A DNA stretch of 64,000 nucleotides, taken from assembly GCA_963701715.1 (NCBI GenBank), contig CAVPAX010000009.1, forward strand, positions 97,201 through 161,200, written 5' to 3'. Positions 17,502 to 26,685 of the stretch are shown in pieces; positions within the stretch are counted from its first letter, which is position 1, and the number at the start of each line of letters is the position of its first letter. The notes beneath the pieces were generated by a model, which was not told the origin of the DNA, ran no database searches, and saw nothing but the letters and a program-made list of their open reading frames with translations. Made by a program: the position numbers and the translations under genes. The stretch is from Methylotenera_A sp963701715. Its GTDB lineage: Bacteria > Pseudomonadota > Gammaproteobacteria > Burkholderiales > Methylophilaceae.

Positions 17502-17924
17502 TTGCGCAGATTTAAAGACATTCTTCAAATGCGCGCCGGTCGCGATATGGCAATTGCCGTTGTTATATCAATTTTAGCCTGTTGGGGGCTGGTTGGATTT
17601 AATGCACACGAGCGTTTCACGGCATTTTCCGCCCGTTACGAGCAATGGCAATTAGACGAAATGTTGCTGCTGCTACTCGTTGCATACACGATGACGGCAT
17701 CTATTGCTATCTCAACTGCACCTACTTTCGTCAGCAAAGACATCAACCCAAGTGTGAACTATGCCCGTTACATCGCATTGTTCCATGTAGGTGCTGACAC
17801 AGTATCTCCAGTAGATAACAACATTTCAGATGCTGAGCTGTTTGAAACACCACGTTTGATTGCGGTTGTGGATACAGAAGGTCATATGATCGATGAAAAC
17901 ATCGCTGATATGAATCCTCAGTAA
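17502..17924 (+). pseudogene. chimera: sensor-protein N-terminus joined to pilin C-terminus
   Basis: The 140-codon frame (TTG start) has two unrelated parts. Residues 1-63 (GRDMAIAVVISILACWGLVG; YEQWQLDEMLLLLLVA) look like the membrane N-terminus of a sensor diguanylate cyclase or histidine kinase. Residues 67-140 (AISTAPTFVSKDINPSVNYA to the end) are the C-terminal part of a pilin paralogous to the gene at 18448. The join at about 17692 is in frame. A deletion, or an assembly collapse, between a sensor gene and a tandem pilin copy would explain it. The part lost from each gene is the part needed for function. Confidence 0.8.
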
Positions 17925-17957
17925 TCGAGTAATTCCGAGTAATTTGATGTAAATCAC

Positions 17958-17986
17958 AAGGTGGAACCGAGGTTTGGTTCCACCTT
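17958..17986 (+). terminator. hairpin after chimeric pilin gene
   Basis: AAGGTGGAACC (17958-17968) and GGTTCCACCTT (17976-17986) form a perfect 11-bp stem around GAGGTTT. There is no clear T-run afterwards, so it is a probable terminator or mRNA 3'-end hairpin. Confidence 0.65.
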
Positions 17987-18024
17987 GCAAATTTAAAGTT
18001 AATACTTAAAGTGGTTTCTCAAGT

Positions 18025-18062
18025 GGTGGTTGTATACAACAAATTGGTTGTAAACAGCAATT
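18025..18062 (+). repeat. GTGGTTGTA dispersed motif, copy 2
   Basis: GTGGTTGTATACAACAAATT followed by GGTTGTAAACAGCAATT. It lies about 110 bp upstream of the sigma-54 promoter of the pilin gene, a place where an activator or modulator could bind. Confidence 0.6.
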
Positions 18063-18172
18063 AGTCGAGCAATTTATTTTGTGGGAAAAACATCTAAAAA
18101 ATGCGGGAAAGTTTCATTAAATATCTTTAAATACAATTAGTTACAAGGTTGTTACAAATTATTAAAAAACAG

Positions 18173-18189
18173 TTGGCACGGTAGTTGCG
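18173..18189 (+). promoter_or_regulatory. sigma-54 (RpoN) promoter of the pilin gene
   Basis: TTGGCACG-GTAG-TTGCG matches the -24/-12 consensus (TGGCAC, N5, TTGC) with correct spacing. It lies about 260 bp upstream of the pilin start at 18448. Many type IV pilin genes use RpoN, so the location strengthens the call. Confidence 0.85.
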
Positions 18190-18343
18190 AATACCTCTGT
18201 ACGGCAGGCTGGCTTATCTACTGTAATTAAGTTACAAAAAAGGGTGGTAAGTCAGTAGTGCCTAAGACAAGCCCGATGCCGGCAAAACCAAAAGCTTAAA
18301 GCTGGGTTGGACGTTGTCGTGAGGAGGTGGTTATTAAAAAAGA

Positions 18344-18386
18344 AAGTAAACGATTTGCAAGCTCCCCAGCCTCAAATCGTTTACTT
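18344..18386 (+). other. 14-bp hairpin in the pilin 5' leader
   Basis: AAGTAAACGATTTG (18344-18357) and CAAATCGTTTACTT (18373-18386) form a perfect 14-bp stem with a 15-nt loop, 61 nt before the pilin ATG. It is not followed by a T-run, so it is more likely a stabilising or regulatory leader structure than a terminator. Confidence 0.7.
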
Positions 18387-18447
18387 AAAGATTGATAACT
18401 GCTTTTTAATTATTTTAATAGTTTATCAGAAAGCTTTAGGAGAAATC

Positions 18448-19371
18448 ATGAAACAAACTAAATTTCAAAAACAAAACAAAAGGGTTTCACCCTTTTAGAA
18501 TTGCTAGTCGTTATTACATTACTTGCAATTTTATCAGTAGGTGCGTTAGTAGCGTACGAAGGCATTGGCGATAATGCACAAGCCGTCGCAACCGCTAACA
18601 ACACTTCAGGTGCAGACCGCGCCATTCGTAACTTCCGTGCTGTGACACAAAACTACCCTGACCAATGGGATAGCTTGGTAACAACAGCTGGTGCAGCTCC
18701 TGCATTCTTGGCAGCAGAGACTACCGCCGCATTCTCAAACTTGCCATTAGCAGTTTCAGCTGCGCCTGGTGATTTCCGTGATTTGTTAGATCAAGCATTT
18801 GAAGGTGTAGGTGTAGGCGAGCTTCAAATTCGTACGGTTGCAACTACAACTGCAGGTATTGAGCCAAACTTGCAACATAACGAAGGCGCTGCTTTAACTG
18901 ATGCTGCAGAGACTGACATTGATGCAGCCACCAACTTTGCTGTATTGCCGACATTTGGTACAGCTGCTTGTTCAGTGAATGGTGCTGCAATGGCAGTAAC
19001 TAAACTTGATGGTGCTACAGCGGTTGCTGCTGCTGATGGCGAACGTCAAAACATCATCAATGACTCTTTAGAGTCTACCCAATGTAACTTGGTAATTGCT
19101 TTGGGCTTCGGTCACGATGCGGCGCATAGCACTAGCGGTTCTTCAGTAGCTATCTCGACAGCACCGACTTTTGTCAGCAAAACCATCAATCCGAATGTGA
19201 ACTATGCACGTTACATCGCTTTGTTCCACGTAGGTTCTAAACTCTTGTATCCCCAGTAGATAACAACGTTTCGGAGCCGAGCTGTTCGAAAAACCACGTC
19301 TATTGGCTGTTGTTGATACAGCAGGTCGTATGATCGACGAAAGCATTGCTGACATGAACCCAGCTAACTAA
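18448..19371 (+). pseudogene. large type IV pilin / pseudopilin, three frameshifts
   Basis: The protein begins MKQTKFQKQNK and, after restoring one A in an A-run near 18480, continues GFTLLELLVVITLLAILSVG, a classic prepilin N-terminus with Glu at +5. The mature domain is about 300 residues, acidic and Ala/Thr-rich, with cysteines in AACSVNGA and STQCNLVIA. Two further indels near 19240-19275 hide the last ~40 codons, which would end SIADMNPAN. AGGAGA precedes the ATG. It is probably the main pilus subunit, driven by the sigma-54 promoter at 18173. Confidence 0.85.
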
Positions 19372-19521
19372 TTAACCTAAGCCATTAAGGCAAAGGTTAG
19401 TAAGTCAATAATAATAAGTAAGAGGCGGCGTCAGCAATGGCGCTGTCTCTTTACCAATTTACTTGGCCAAAAGTAGTCAGGTAAGAAAATATAGCTATAA
19501 CAAAATGATTGTATAAAAAAG

Positions 19522-20748
19522 ATGTTTGTGATGTTTGATTTAAAGCCAAATGCAAACCGTGTCGCCCTACCGCGTCATAGTTTTTTGCGTTTTTTGGCTT
19601 TACATGAGCCATCCCCCTCGATAAAACCCAAACGCCATAAATCAGCCGGCTTTACCATGCTGGAACTGCTGGTGGTGATTGCCTTGCTAGGTGTATTGAC
19701 ATTAGCAGGAACAACCCTCTTGATAGATGACGGCGATTGGAAGCGCCAAGATGAAACAGAGGCGCGCTGGGATGCTATACGCAAAGCCATCATTGGCGAG
19801 CCTAATTTAAATTTAAATGGCTCCCCTTATGTGGCTGGCTTTGTGGCAGATATGGGGCGGTTGCCGCAGAGCATTTCTGAGTTGATTGAACAAAATGTTA
19901 GTTTTGATAGCGACGGTGATTTTCTCGATGATAGCGTAAATTTGACGCATGATAATAACGCGGCACAGCAGTTATTACCATTACCAACAACCAAGTTTTA
20001 CGGGGTTGAATTGCAAATTACACACCTAATGCAGGCTTCACCAATACTGTAAGTGGCGGCTGGCACGGGCCATACCTTTATACCGCAGGCAGTAGTTTTT
20101 ATGGCGACGGTTGGTTTAACCAGAACACGGGCGACCCTTGTGATTTTGATTGGGTTGTAAACACAACGCCAGTCAATGTTGCAAACGTGTTTCCAGATAT
20201 TTCTGATTTACGTATTAAAAGTTTAGGTAGTGATAAAGACCTAGGGGGTGCGGAACATGCAGAAGATTACCCCTTAAGCAATTTAAACATGGTAAACGAG
20301 AATGAATGGACGTTAGGCGTTGCGCCAATTACGTTTAATATCCAATTTAATAGGGCGGTGACAGATGGTACAGGCGGAACGCACGATGATATTCCTGATG
20401 AAGTGGCTGCTTCTCCACATCAACTTCAAGTTTTCATCTACCGTTATATAGATCGACGGCGATGCTGCAGCTAGTTTTCCGACAGATGTTGATATCACAC
20501 CTGCAAATACGACGTTCTCTCTATCGAACGGCTTGACACTAGCGCCAGCTCAAACCGTTACACTAACAGGGCTTCCCATAGGTCGCTTCACTGCGGTGAT
20601 TTGGTGCACGAATAACACGCCTGCTGATACCACCGATGACGTTGTTTATGACGGTGATTGTAACGGAGGTAATATTGACCACAATCCAGTTTACTTTAGC
20701 CTTACTCATAACACCTCTCAAGTAACAATTGTTTGGAACTTACCTTAG
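19522..20748 (+). pseudogene. second large prepilin-like protein, two frameshifts
   Basis: After a ~45-residue basic leader the prepilin motif SAGFTMLELLVVIALLGVL appears. The long exported domain has DSDGDFLDDS, a Gly/Trp-rich stretch (GGWHGPYLYTAGSSFYGDGW) and a C-terminal domain with cysteines (IWCTNN, GDCNGG). The frame is lost near 20015 in a short A-run and again near 20455; joining three frames gives about 408 codons ending TIVWNLP. The leader is long for a prepilin, so the start could lie nearer 19650. Probably a minor pilin or tip protein. Confidence 0.75.
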
Positions 20749-20760
20749 GAACACCTCTGC

Positions 20761-22547
20761 ATGCATTTAAATGATTTGCTCGAAAAACTGCCGTTAAATC
20801 AACGTGCTAGCTCTGTACTGGTGTGCGAGGCCGATTACAACGGCCTCCGCGCAGCAGTAGTCGCGCGAAATGGCGACAATGTTGCGGTGACGATGGAAAC
20901 CAGTTCGGATAATCAGGATTTTAAGGTGGCAGTGGCCGAGGTGGTTGCTTACATGCGTAAGAAGGGCTGGACAGGTAAGCTGGCCGTGTTGCTTACCCCT
21001 TCGGTCATGATGACGATGATTGATTTACCTATTGCGCCTAAAAACAAGCAGGCGCCGGCACAGTTGGCAGAATCTGTGAGTTGGGAGTTAGAGCCGCTGG
21101 TCTCACAACATTTGAGCACGCTGGCTTTGGGTAAGTTTTTTGTCTTGCTGGGTTACTTGACAGCGGAGCAGGTTGAGGATGTTGTCAGTCAGCAATCTTT
21201 TATCAATAGCAGTGCGAATCAATCCGAAACCTTTGCGTACAAGCGTTTTGGTGAAGTTGCGGTTGATATGAAGTATGTGACGCAGGCGCAACTGCAAAGA
21301 GGTTTGGAAAAGCTGAGCTGGTTTCAGGCACTGGGAGACGAGATTAAGTGCGGGTGGGCTCCGCAGGCGGCGAGTGTTGCCGGAGATAAAGGCGACAATG
21401 CACAATATCAATGGCTGGCTTGTGCGATGAATCAAACCTTATTACGGCAGTGGCAGGCCGCATTTACGGCGCAAGGGCTTGAGCTGGAAAATCTTTATCC
21501 ACTTGCCGGCTATGCCGCCGCCAATATAGATGTTGCACATAAAACCAGCAAACATCATCTGTTGCTTGAAGTGCATGACTCGGTAATGGCTGGCGTACAT
21601 ATTGCGGGCAACCATATTAAGAACTTGTATGTGCGAGCGAACACGCTACATGACACTTCGCCAATTTGACGAAATCTACCATACGCTTGAAGAGGCCGAG
21701 TTTGACACGATTTGGTATGTGGATGCAAGCACCCATAATGAGATTGAGGGTAGTCAAATCATCTCAAACTTTGAGCGAGTTGCTCAGCAACCGGTTAAAA
21801 CGCTTACTAAACCTGCGCACTTAACCAGCTTGGGCATGCTGGGCGCGGCACGTCATGTCATGCGCATGAAAGGCGCACAAATGCTTGCAGGTGTTCCGGT
21901 AAGCAACCCGCAACCGAGCCTGACGCAGCGGCTGGGCGTGCGTGCAGTATTGGCTGGGGTTGCTTTGTTGTTGGCTATAGGCCTTGCAGAACTGGTCTTG
22001 CAGGTGCGCCACAACATGATTAAATCTGAAAATGAAAAAGTCACAAAGGAGCTTAAAACAATCAATGACGCAATCGCAAGATTGCAAGCCAAAGTGGATG
22101 AGGTGAACAAAACCAAAGACGCGATTAAAGAACTTCAGGAAGATAAAAAAGAAGGCGAATCAGCAGTAAGTTTGTTATCGGTTGATTTGCCGAAGCGCAA
22201 CCAAACCATTTTGTCGTTTTTAAGCGAGTTGGCGCGTTCGGTATCCGATGATGTCGTGATTGACCGCATCGCGGAAGATCCCATCTATGGGTTTACGATT
22301 AATGCTTGGTCTTTGAATGAGAAGTCCGCGCAGGAGTTTATTAAGGTTTTTCAGGTGGCGGTACATCCACTCGGTTATAACGGAAAAGATATCACTGTGG
22401 CTACACAAACAGGTAGGCTAGGTTTGCTTGGTTATTCAATTAATTTTAACGCTACAGCGCTAGATGAAGCAGCCTGGAATGCGAACAACAATCAAAAATC
22501 CAACTGCTCCAGTAAGTGCAGCCACCAACCCAGTGGGAGCAAAATAA
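20761..22547 (+). pseudogene. MshI-like fused PilM/PilN protein, frameshifted
   Basis: The first ~300 codons form a PilM/GspL-like actin-fold domain (VLVCEADYNGLRAAVVA; KLAVLLTPSVMMTMIDLP). Inserted at about residues 121-195 is a GspE-N-like segment (FFVLLGYLTAEQVEDVVSQQ; RFGEVAVDMKYVTQAQLQRG). After an indel near 21650 the frame continues RQFDEIYHTLEEAEFDTIWY into a PilN-like part: one membrane segment (AVLAGVALLLAIGLAELVL), a coiled coil and a periplasmic domain. A second indel near 22500 precedes the natural end TAPVSAATNPVGAK. The stop overlaps the next ATG (TAATG). It should form the inner-membrane platform of the pilus machine. Confidence 0.8.
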
Positions 22548-23279
22548 TGGCGATAGATAAAATAAGTAATCGTGAACAGGTGTTGATTTTTATTGTCGCC
22601 GCCACGTTGTCGGCGGCAGCTACGCCTTGTTTAGATTTGTACCCCAGCTTAAAAATTTGGCTGCAGTGCAAGAAACCATAGCAAAAAATCAAGAAAAGGT
22701 TAAAAACCCTGTTTTTCCGGAAGAACCTAACGAAGAATCGGCGAGTTAAAAGAGAAACTGCAGTTGGAAAGCAAATCGACAGAAAGCGTTTTGGCTAATC
22801 TGGCTGAGTTGGAAAAAAATCTGGCACCCACAGGCAGTCAGGAGATGGTGCTAAAAATATCCGAAGCGGCGCAGGCGGCTGGGTGCGAATGATTGAAAGC
22901 GTGCATATTTGGTACAGAAAAATGACGGGGTGGCAACAAAACAGCCGGTTAAGTCCGGGCTTACAAAGAGACAGCAAAGACAAGCCGATAGAGAGGCCAG
23001 GAAAAAAGCGCGCAAAAGTGGCGGAACATTATGGGGCGGGAAAATAATCAGCGGCACTATTCCAAAAGAAGGTGAACTGATTTACCGTTTGGTGAATGAT
23101 TTGGACACTCCGCGTCCATTTCAACGTATCAGCGTTGAGGGCGATTTTATCGATTTACAAAAATTTATTGCAGTCACTGCGCAGCCATACCCTGGCAAGC
23201 TACCATAGTGAAACTGGATATCGATGTCTCGATTCAATCGCCCCCGCAGGGCGTGCCCAGCCGATTCTGGCAAAAATGA
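22547..23279 (+). pseudogene. PilO/GspM-like platform protein, multiple frameshifts
   Basis: It starts MAIDKISNREQVLIFIVAAT, a membrane anchor, then a coiled-coil region (PQLKNLAAVQETIAKNQEKV; LANLAELEKNLAP), then a periplasmic domain (LIYRLVNDLDTPRPFQRISV) ending QSPPQGVPSRFWQK. Five indels are needed, near 22615, 22740, 22890, 22905 and 23200; several fall in runs of T or G. The overall layout (short cytoplasmic tail, one TM, coiled coil, ferredoxin-like domain) matches PilO/MshJ. Assignment rests on layout and gene order. Confidence 0.7.
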
Positions 23280-23297
23280 TAGTGGCGATTTAGCGGT

Positions 23298-24944
23298 ATG
23301 GCATTGGGCGCAGAGCAGCTGATTGAAGCAGCATTAAAGCAAAAACTGATTGAGGCGGATACGCTCAACCATTTGCGCACCGATGCGCGCCGCAAGCGTA
23401 TTGATTTGCTGGATGCCGTGACAGCGCACTATCGATTTCCTGTGGCATCGCTATACCGTGCGGCTGCCGAGATGCGCGGCTTAAAGTTTGTCGATTATGC
23501 ACAAATAACCCCAGATACCGAATTGCTGAAAAAAATCCCTCAAACTTTAGTCAGGCGTAAGGGGGTACTCCCTATCGCGCTTGAGAGCAATCTGGTGCAG
23601 CATTGGCAATATCCGACCCTGATGATCGCGCTAATCTCGAAGCTATCAGGCGCATGCTGGGTATGCCGACTGCAAGTGGTTGTGGCCGAACCGGGCACGT
23701 TGAACGCCGCGATTAACCGCGCCTACAACGATCAAACGCAAGCCCCGACCGGCAGCGCCAAGCGCCGCTGCCGAGGTGGATTTGGTGGCATTGCTGGATA
23801 GTATTTTCAAAGAAGCTTTTTTACGCAGAGCTTCCGATATTCATCTGATGCAAGATGAAGCCGGTTTAAGAGTGAGGTTGCGCATAGATGGTGAACTCCA
23901 GGACTACATTACCGATAGCGCGCATGACGAGGCTGTAGCCAACGGACTCATTTCGCGCATTAAAGTGTTGGCCAATTTAGACATTGCTGAGCAACGCGAA
24001 CCACAGGATGGCGGGATGTCTTACTACTTGCCGCCGCCGATTGATTTAGAATTTAACGTACGTGTTGCTACAGCCCCCACCAGGATTGGGTGAGCGTATT
24101 ACTATGCGTGTGTTGGGCCAGGATGCGCAAGATTTAACTTTAGAGAAAATCGGCATGTCGGAATCCGACATGGTGATGTTTAGCCAAGCCATCCGCAAAC
24201 CATTTGGCATGATACTACTGACAGGGCCGACTGGAAGCGGAAAATCTACCACCTTGTTTGCAGCTTTGCGCGAAATCAATTCGCCGGAAATTAACATCAT
24301 GACCGTTGAAAACCCTATGGAATACGTGATAGAAGGCGTATCTCAAATTCAAACGGGCGCAAAAGTGACATTTGCCAGCGCGCTTGCGCTCTTTGTTGCG
24401 GCATGACCCGGATGTACTGATGGTGGGGGAGATTCGTGACGAAGAAACAGCGGATGTAGCCTTAAGGCCGCCATGACAGGGCATTTGGTGTTTTCCACAC
24501 TGCATACCAACACAGCGGCAGGCACAGTTTCTCGCTTGATAGACATTGGTTGCGAGCCATTTTTGATTGGCTCTACGATGAATGCGGTCATCGCGCAGCG
24601 ATTGGTGCGCCGATTATGCCCGCACTGCAAAGCAGGCTACACAGCCAATGACGTGAGATAAAAGTTTACTCGATGCGCCGCCAAATATAGATGTACAATT
24701 ATTCAAACCTAGCGGTTGCGCATTTTGCCAAGGCACAGGCTATCGTGGACGTCTAGGCGTATTTGAGACACTTTGGTTTGATGAAGAGTTAAGTAAATTG
24801 TGGCAAAAGGCTGTTCAGAAGAAGAGCTGGAGGCGCGGGCGGGGCCGCGCCTTAAATCAATGTGGGCGGATGGTGCCTGTTAAAGTTTTGGCTGGTATCA
24901 CCACGCTCGCAGAACTGCAACTGGTGGCAGTGAAACGGCACTGA
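23298..24944 (+). pseudogene. GspE/PilB-family assembly ATPase, multiple frameshifts
   Basis: This cytoplasmic hexameric ATPase powers pilin assembly. The N-terminal domain (LGAEQLIEAALKQKLIEADT) resembles T2SSE_N. The ATPase core has SDIHLMQDEAGLRVRLRIDG, Walker A GPTGSGKSTTLFAALREI, Walker B LMVGEIRDEETADVAL, the His box TGHLVFSTLHTNTA, and the zinc motif CPHCKAG with GCAFCQGTGYRGRLGVFE. At least eight indels break the frame (about 23605, 23675, 23750, 24065, 24375, 24465, 24660, 24800 onwards). All signature motifs remain readable. TGA at 24942 lies 2 nt before the next gene. Confidence 0.85.
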
Positions 24945-24946
24945 CG

Positions 24947-26171
24947 ATGGCTAAATTTAAATACATGCGCTCAATAATGACGGTAGAGAAAGAAAAGGCA
25001 GCATTCAAACCCTGGATGCCAATATGGCGATTGCTACGTTAAAACAACAAGGGCTTTTCGTTGTTAAAATTAACGATGCAGATAGCCCGGACAGCAAGGG
25101 CTTGGGGAAAGAGTTTAATTTATCCAGCCTAAATAAATATCGCTCTGTCTCTAAAACGCAGCTGGTCTTTTTCTTTAAGCAGCTTTCGTTTATGTTGCGT
25201 GCTGGCCTCCCCGTTTTGCAAGCTCTGCAACTTTCTCAAACGCAGGTATCCAGTGGGCGATTGAAGTTGGTCATTGGTGAAATGATTGCTGACATTGAAA
25301 ATGGTAGTCAGCTATCCAAGGCCATGGAAAAGCATAGTGACGTATTTCCCGTGATTGCCGTGAATTTGATGGTGGCAGGTGAAAATACAGGTTCTCTGGA
25401 TGCTGTGGCGAATCGTCTGGCAACACACCTTGAGAAAAAAGCCGCATTAAAATCACAAACGATTAATGCCTTGATTTACCCCTCTGTGGTCATATTGGTG
25501 GCTATCGGCGTGGTGATTTTTCTCGTGGTTAAGATTATCCCTACCTTTGCCAAGTTTCTATTGGGCAGAGGCAAAAAACTTCCATCATCCACCCAGTTTT
25601 TAATTGACGCTTCGGATTTTGCACTCAAGTACGGTTTGTTTTTTTTGGCAGGATTTATTTTGGCCATCGTTATGCTGGTGCTTGCCTACAATACACCACA
25701 AGGGCGTTTAACGCTTGATACCATCATTCTAAAAATTCCTGTCATTGGCAAATTGCTTTCACATGCTGCTATGGCAGAACTGAACTGGTCACTTTCCATG
25801 ATGCTGCGTAGCGGCCTAACTGCCTATGATGGACTTAAGATTTGCGGCAAGGTGATTAGTAACCGCCTAATTTCAACCAAACTTTCCAGGCAGCTGATCA
25901 GATTTTAGCTGGACGTGATCTGGCATCCAGTTTAAAGCATCGTGCTATTCCAGAGTTAGTGACGCAAATGACGGCTGTTGGCGAAAAAACAGGGACATTA
26001 GACTCGGTGTTACAAGAAGTGGGCGCGTTCTACGAAGAGCAATTGCAAACAGGCGTAAAACGCATGAGCGCCATGATAGAGCCTGCACTTATTTTAATTA
26101 TTGGCGGCATTGTAGGTTTTGTTTATTACGCATTTTTTCAGGCCATGTTTTCTTTGGTATCGAAAGGTTAA
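24947..26171 (+). pseudogene. GspF/PilC-family inner membrane protein, two frameshifts
   Basis: It starts MAKFKYMRS, loses the frame near 24985, and resumes KGSIQTLDANMAIATLKQQG. The first GspF domain (QLSFMLRAGLPVLQALQLS; VAGENTGSLDAVANRLA) and two membrane segments follow. A second indel near 25880 separates GLTAYDGLKICGKVISNR from ILAGRDLASSLKHRAIPELV and the final TM (LILIIGGIVGFVYYAFFQAM). Length after repair, about 408 residues, is normal. It is the platform on which the ATPase acts. Confidence 0.85.
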
Positions 26172-26176
26172 ATATC

Positions 26177-26645
26177 TTGAAATTCATCAGCATTATCGTG
26201 TTTAGTTTTAACTTGTAACTTGCTTGCTTTTTTAGCTTTCAATACTGCCTTTGCCGCAGATGCGTTTTCTGGCTATTACGGCGGCAACGGTCAAGGCAGA
26301 CCAAATGGCGTGCCTCAGCGGGATCCATTTACTACCAGTGACAAAATGTATGGTGAGGTGGGCATTCAATCAGCGCAAAAAGCCAGCACGCAGCAAGGAT
26401 TTGTACCAGGCTATGGTGTACAAGCAGTACCGAAAATGCGAGTGAAAGGCTTTGTAAATAAAGGTGTAAAGAAAGCAGTGGCTTTGTTGGAGATTGAAGG
26501 TGCGGGTGTGTATTTGGTGAGCGAGGGTGAAGAGATTGGCTTGCAGGCGCTTGGGCAAAACACCGTGCTGAAAATTTTGAAGGTGGATTCGAATTCGGTC
26601 AAAGTTCAGTCCGGTCAGATAAATCAAGTAATTATCGTGCGATAG
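26177..26645 (+). pseudogene. PilP/GspC-like periplasmic protein, frameshifted at signal peptide
   Basis: A signal peptide is split by an indel near 26216: LKFISIIVFSFN then LLAFLAFNTAFAADAFSGYY. The mature part ends in a small beta domain (MRVKGFVNKGVKKAVALLEI; GAGVYLVSEGEEIGLQALGQ; VLKILKVDSNSVKVQSGQI) like the HR/PilP domain that contacts the secretin. The start is an apparent TTG at 26177, six nt after gspF. Gene order (before the secretin) supports the call. Confidence 0.75.
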
Positions 26646-26685
26646 CGATGGGCTATGCATTTTTGTAATTTTAAGGTGGAAGTGT

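Noticed and set aside
18190..18300. Possible cyclic di-GMP riboswitch in the pilin leader.
   Set aside because: The GEMM core and tetraloop-receptor sequences could not be found; only a simple long hairpin is clear.
18307..18498. A 63-codon frame running into the pilin start.
   Set aside because: It spans the untranslated leader and hairpin and merges with the pilin only up to the frameshift; the real start is ATG 18448 with AGGAGA.
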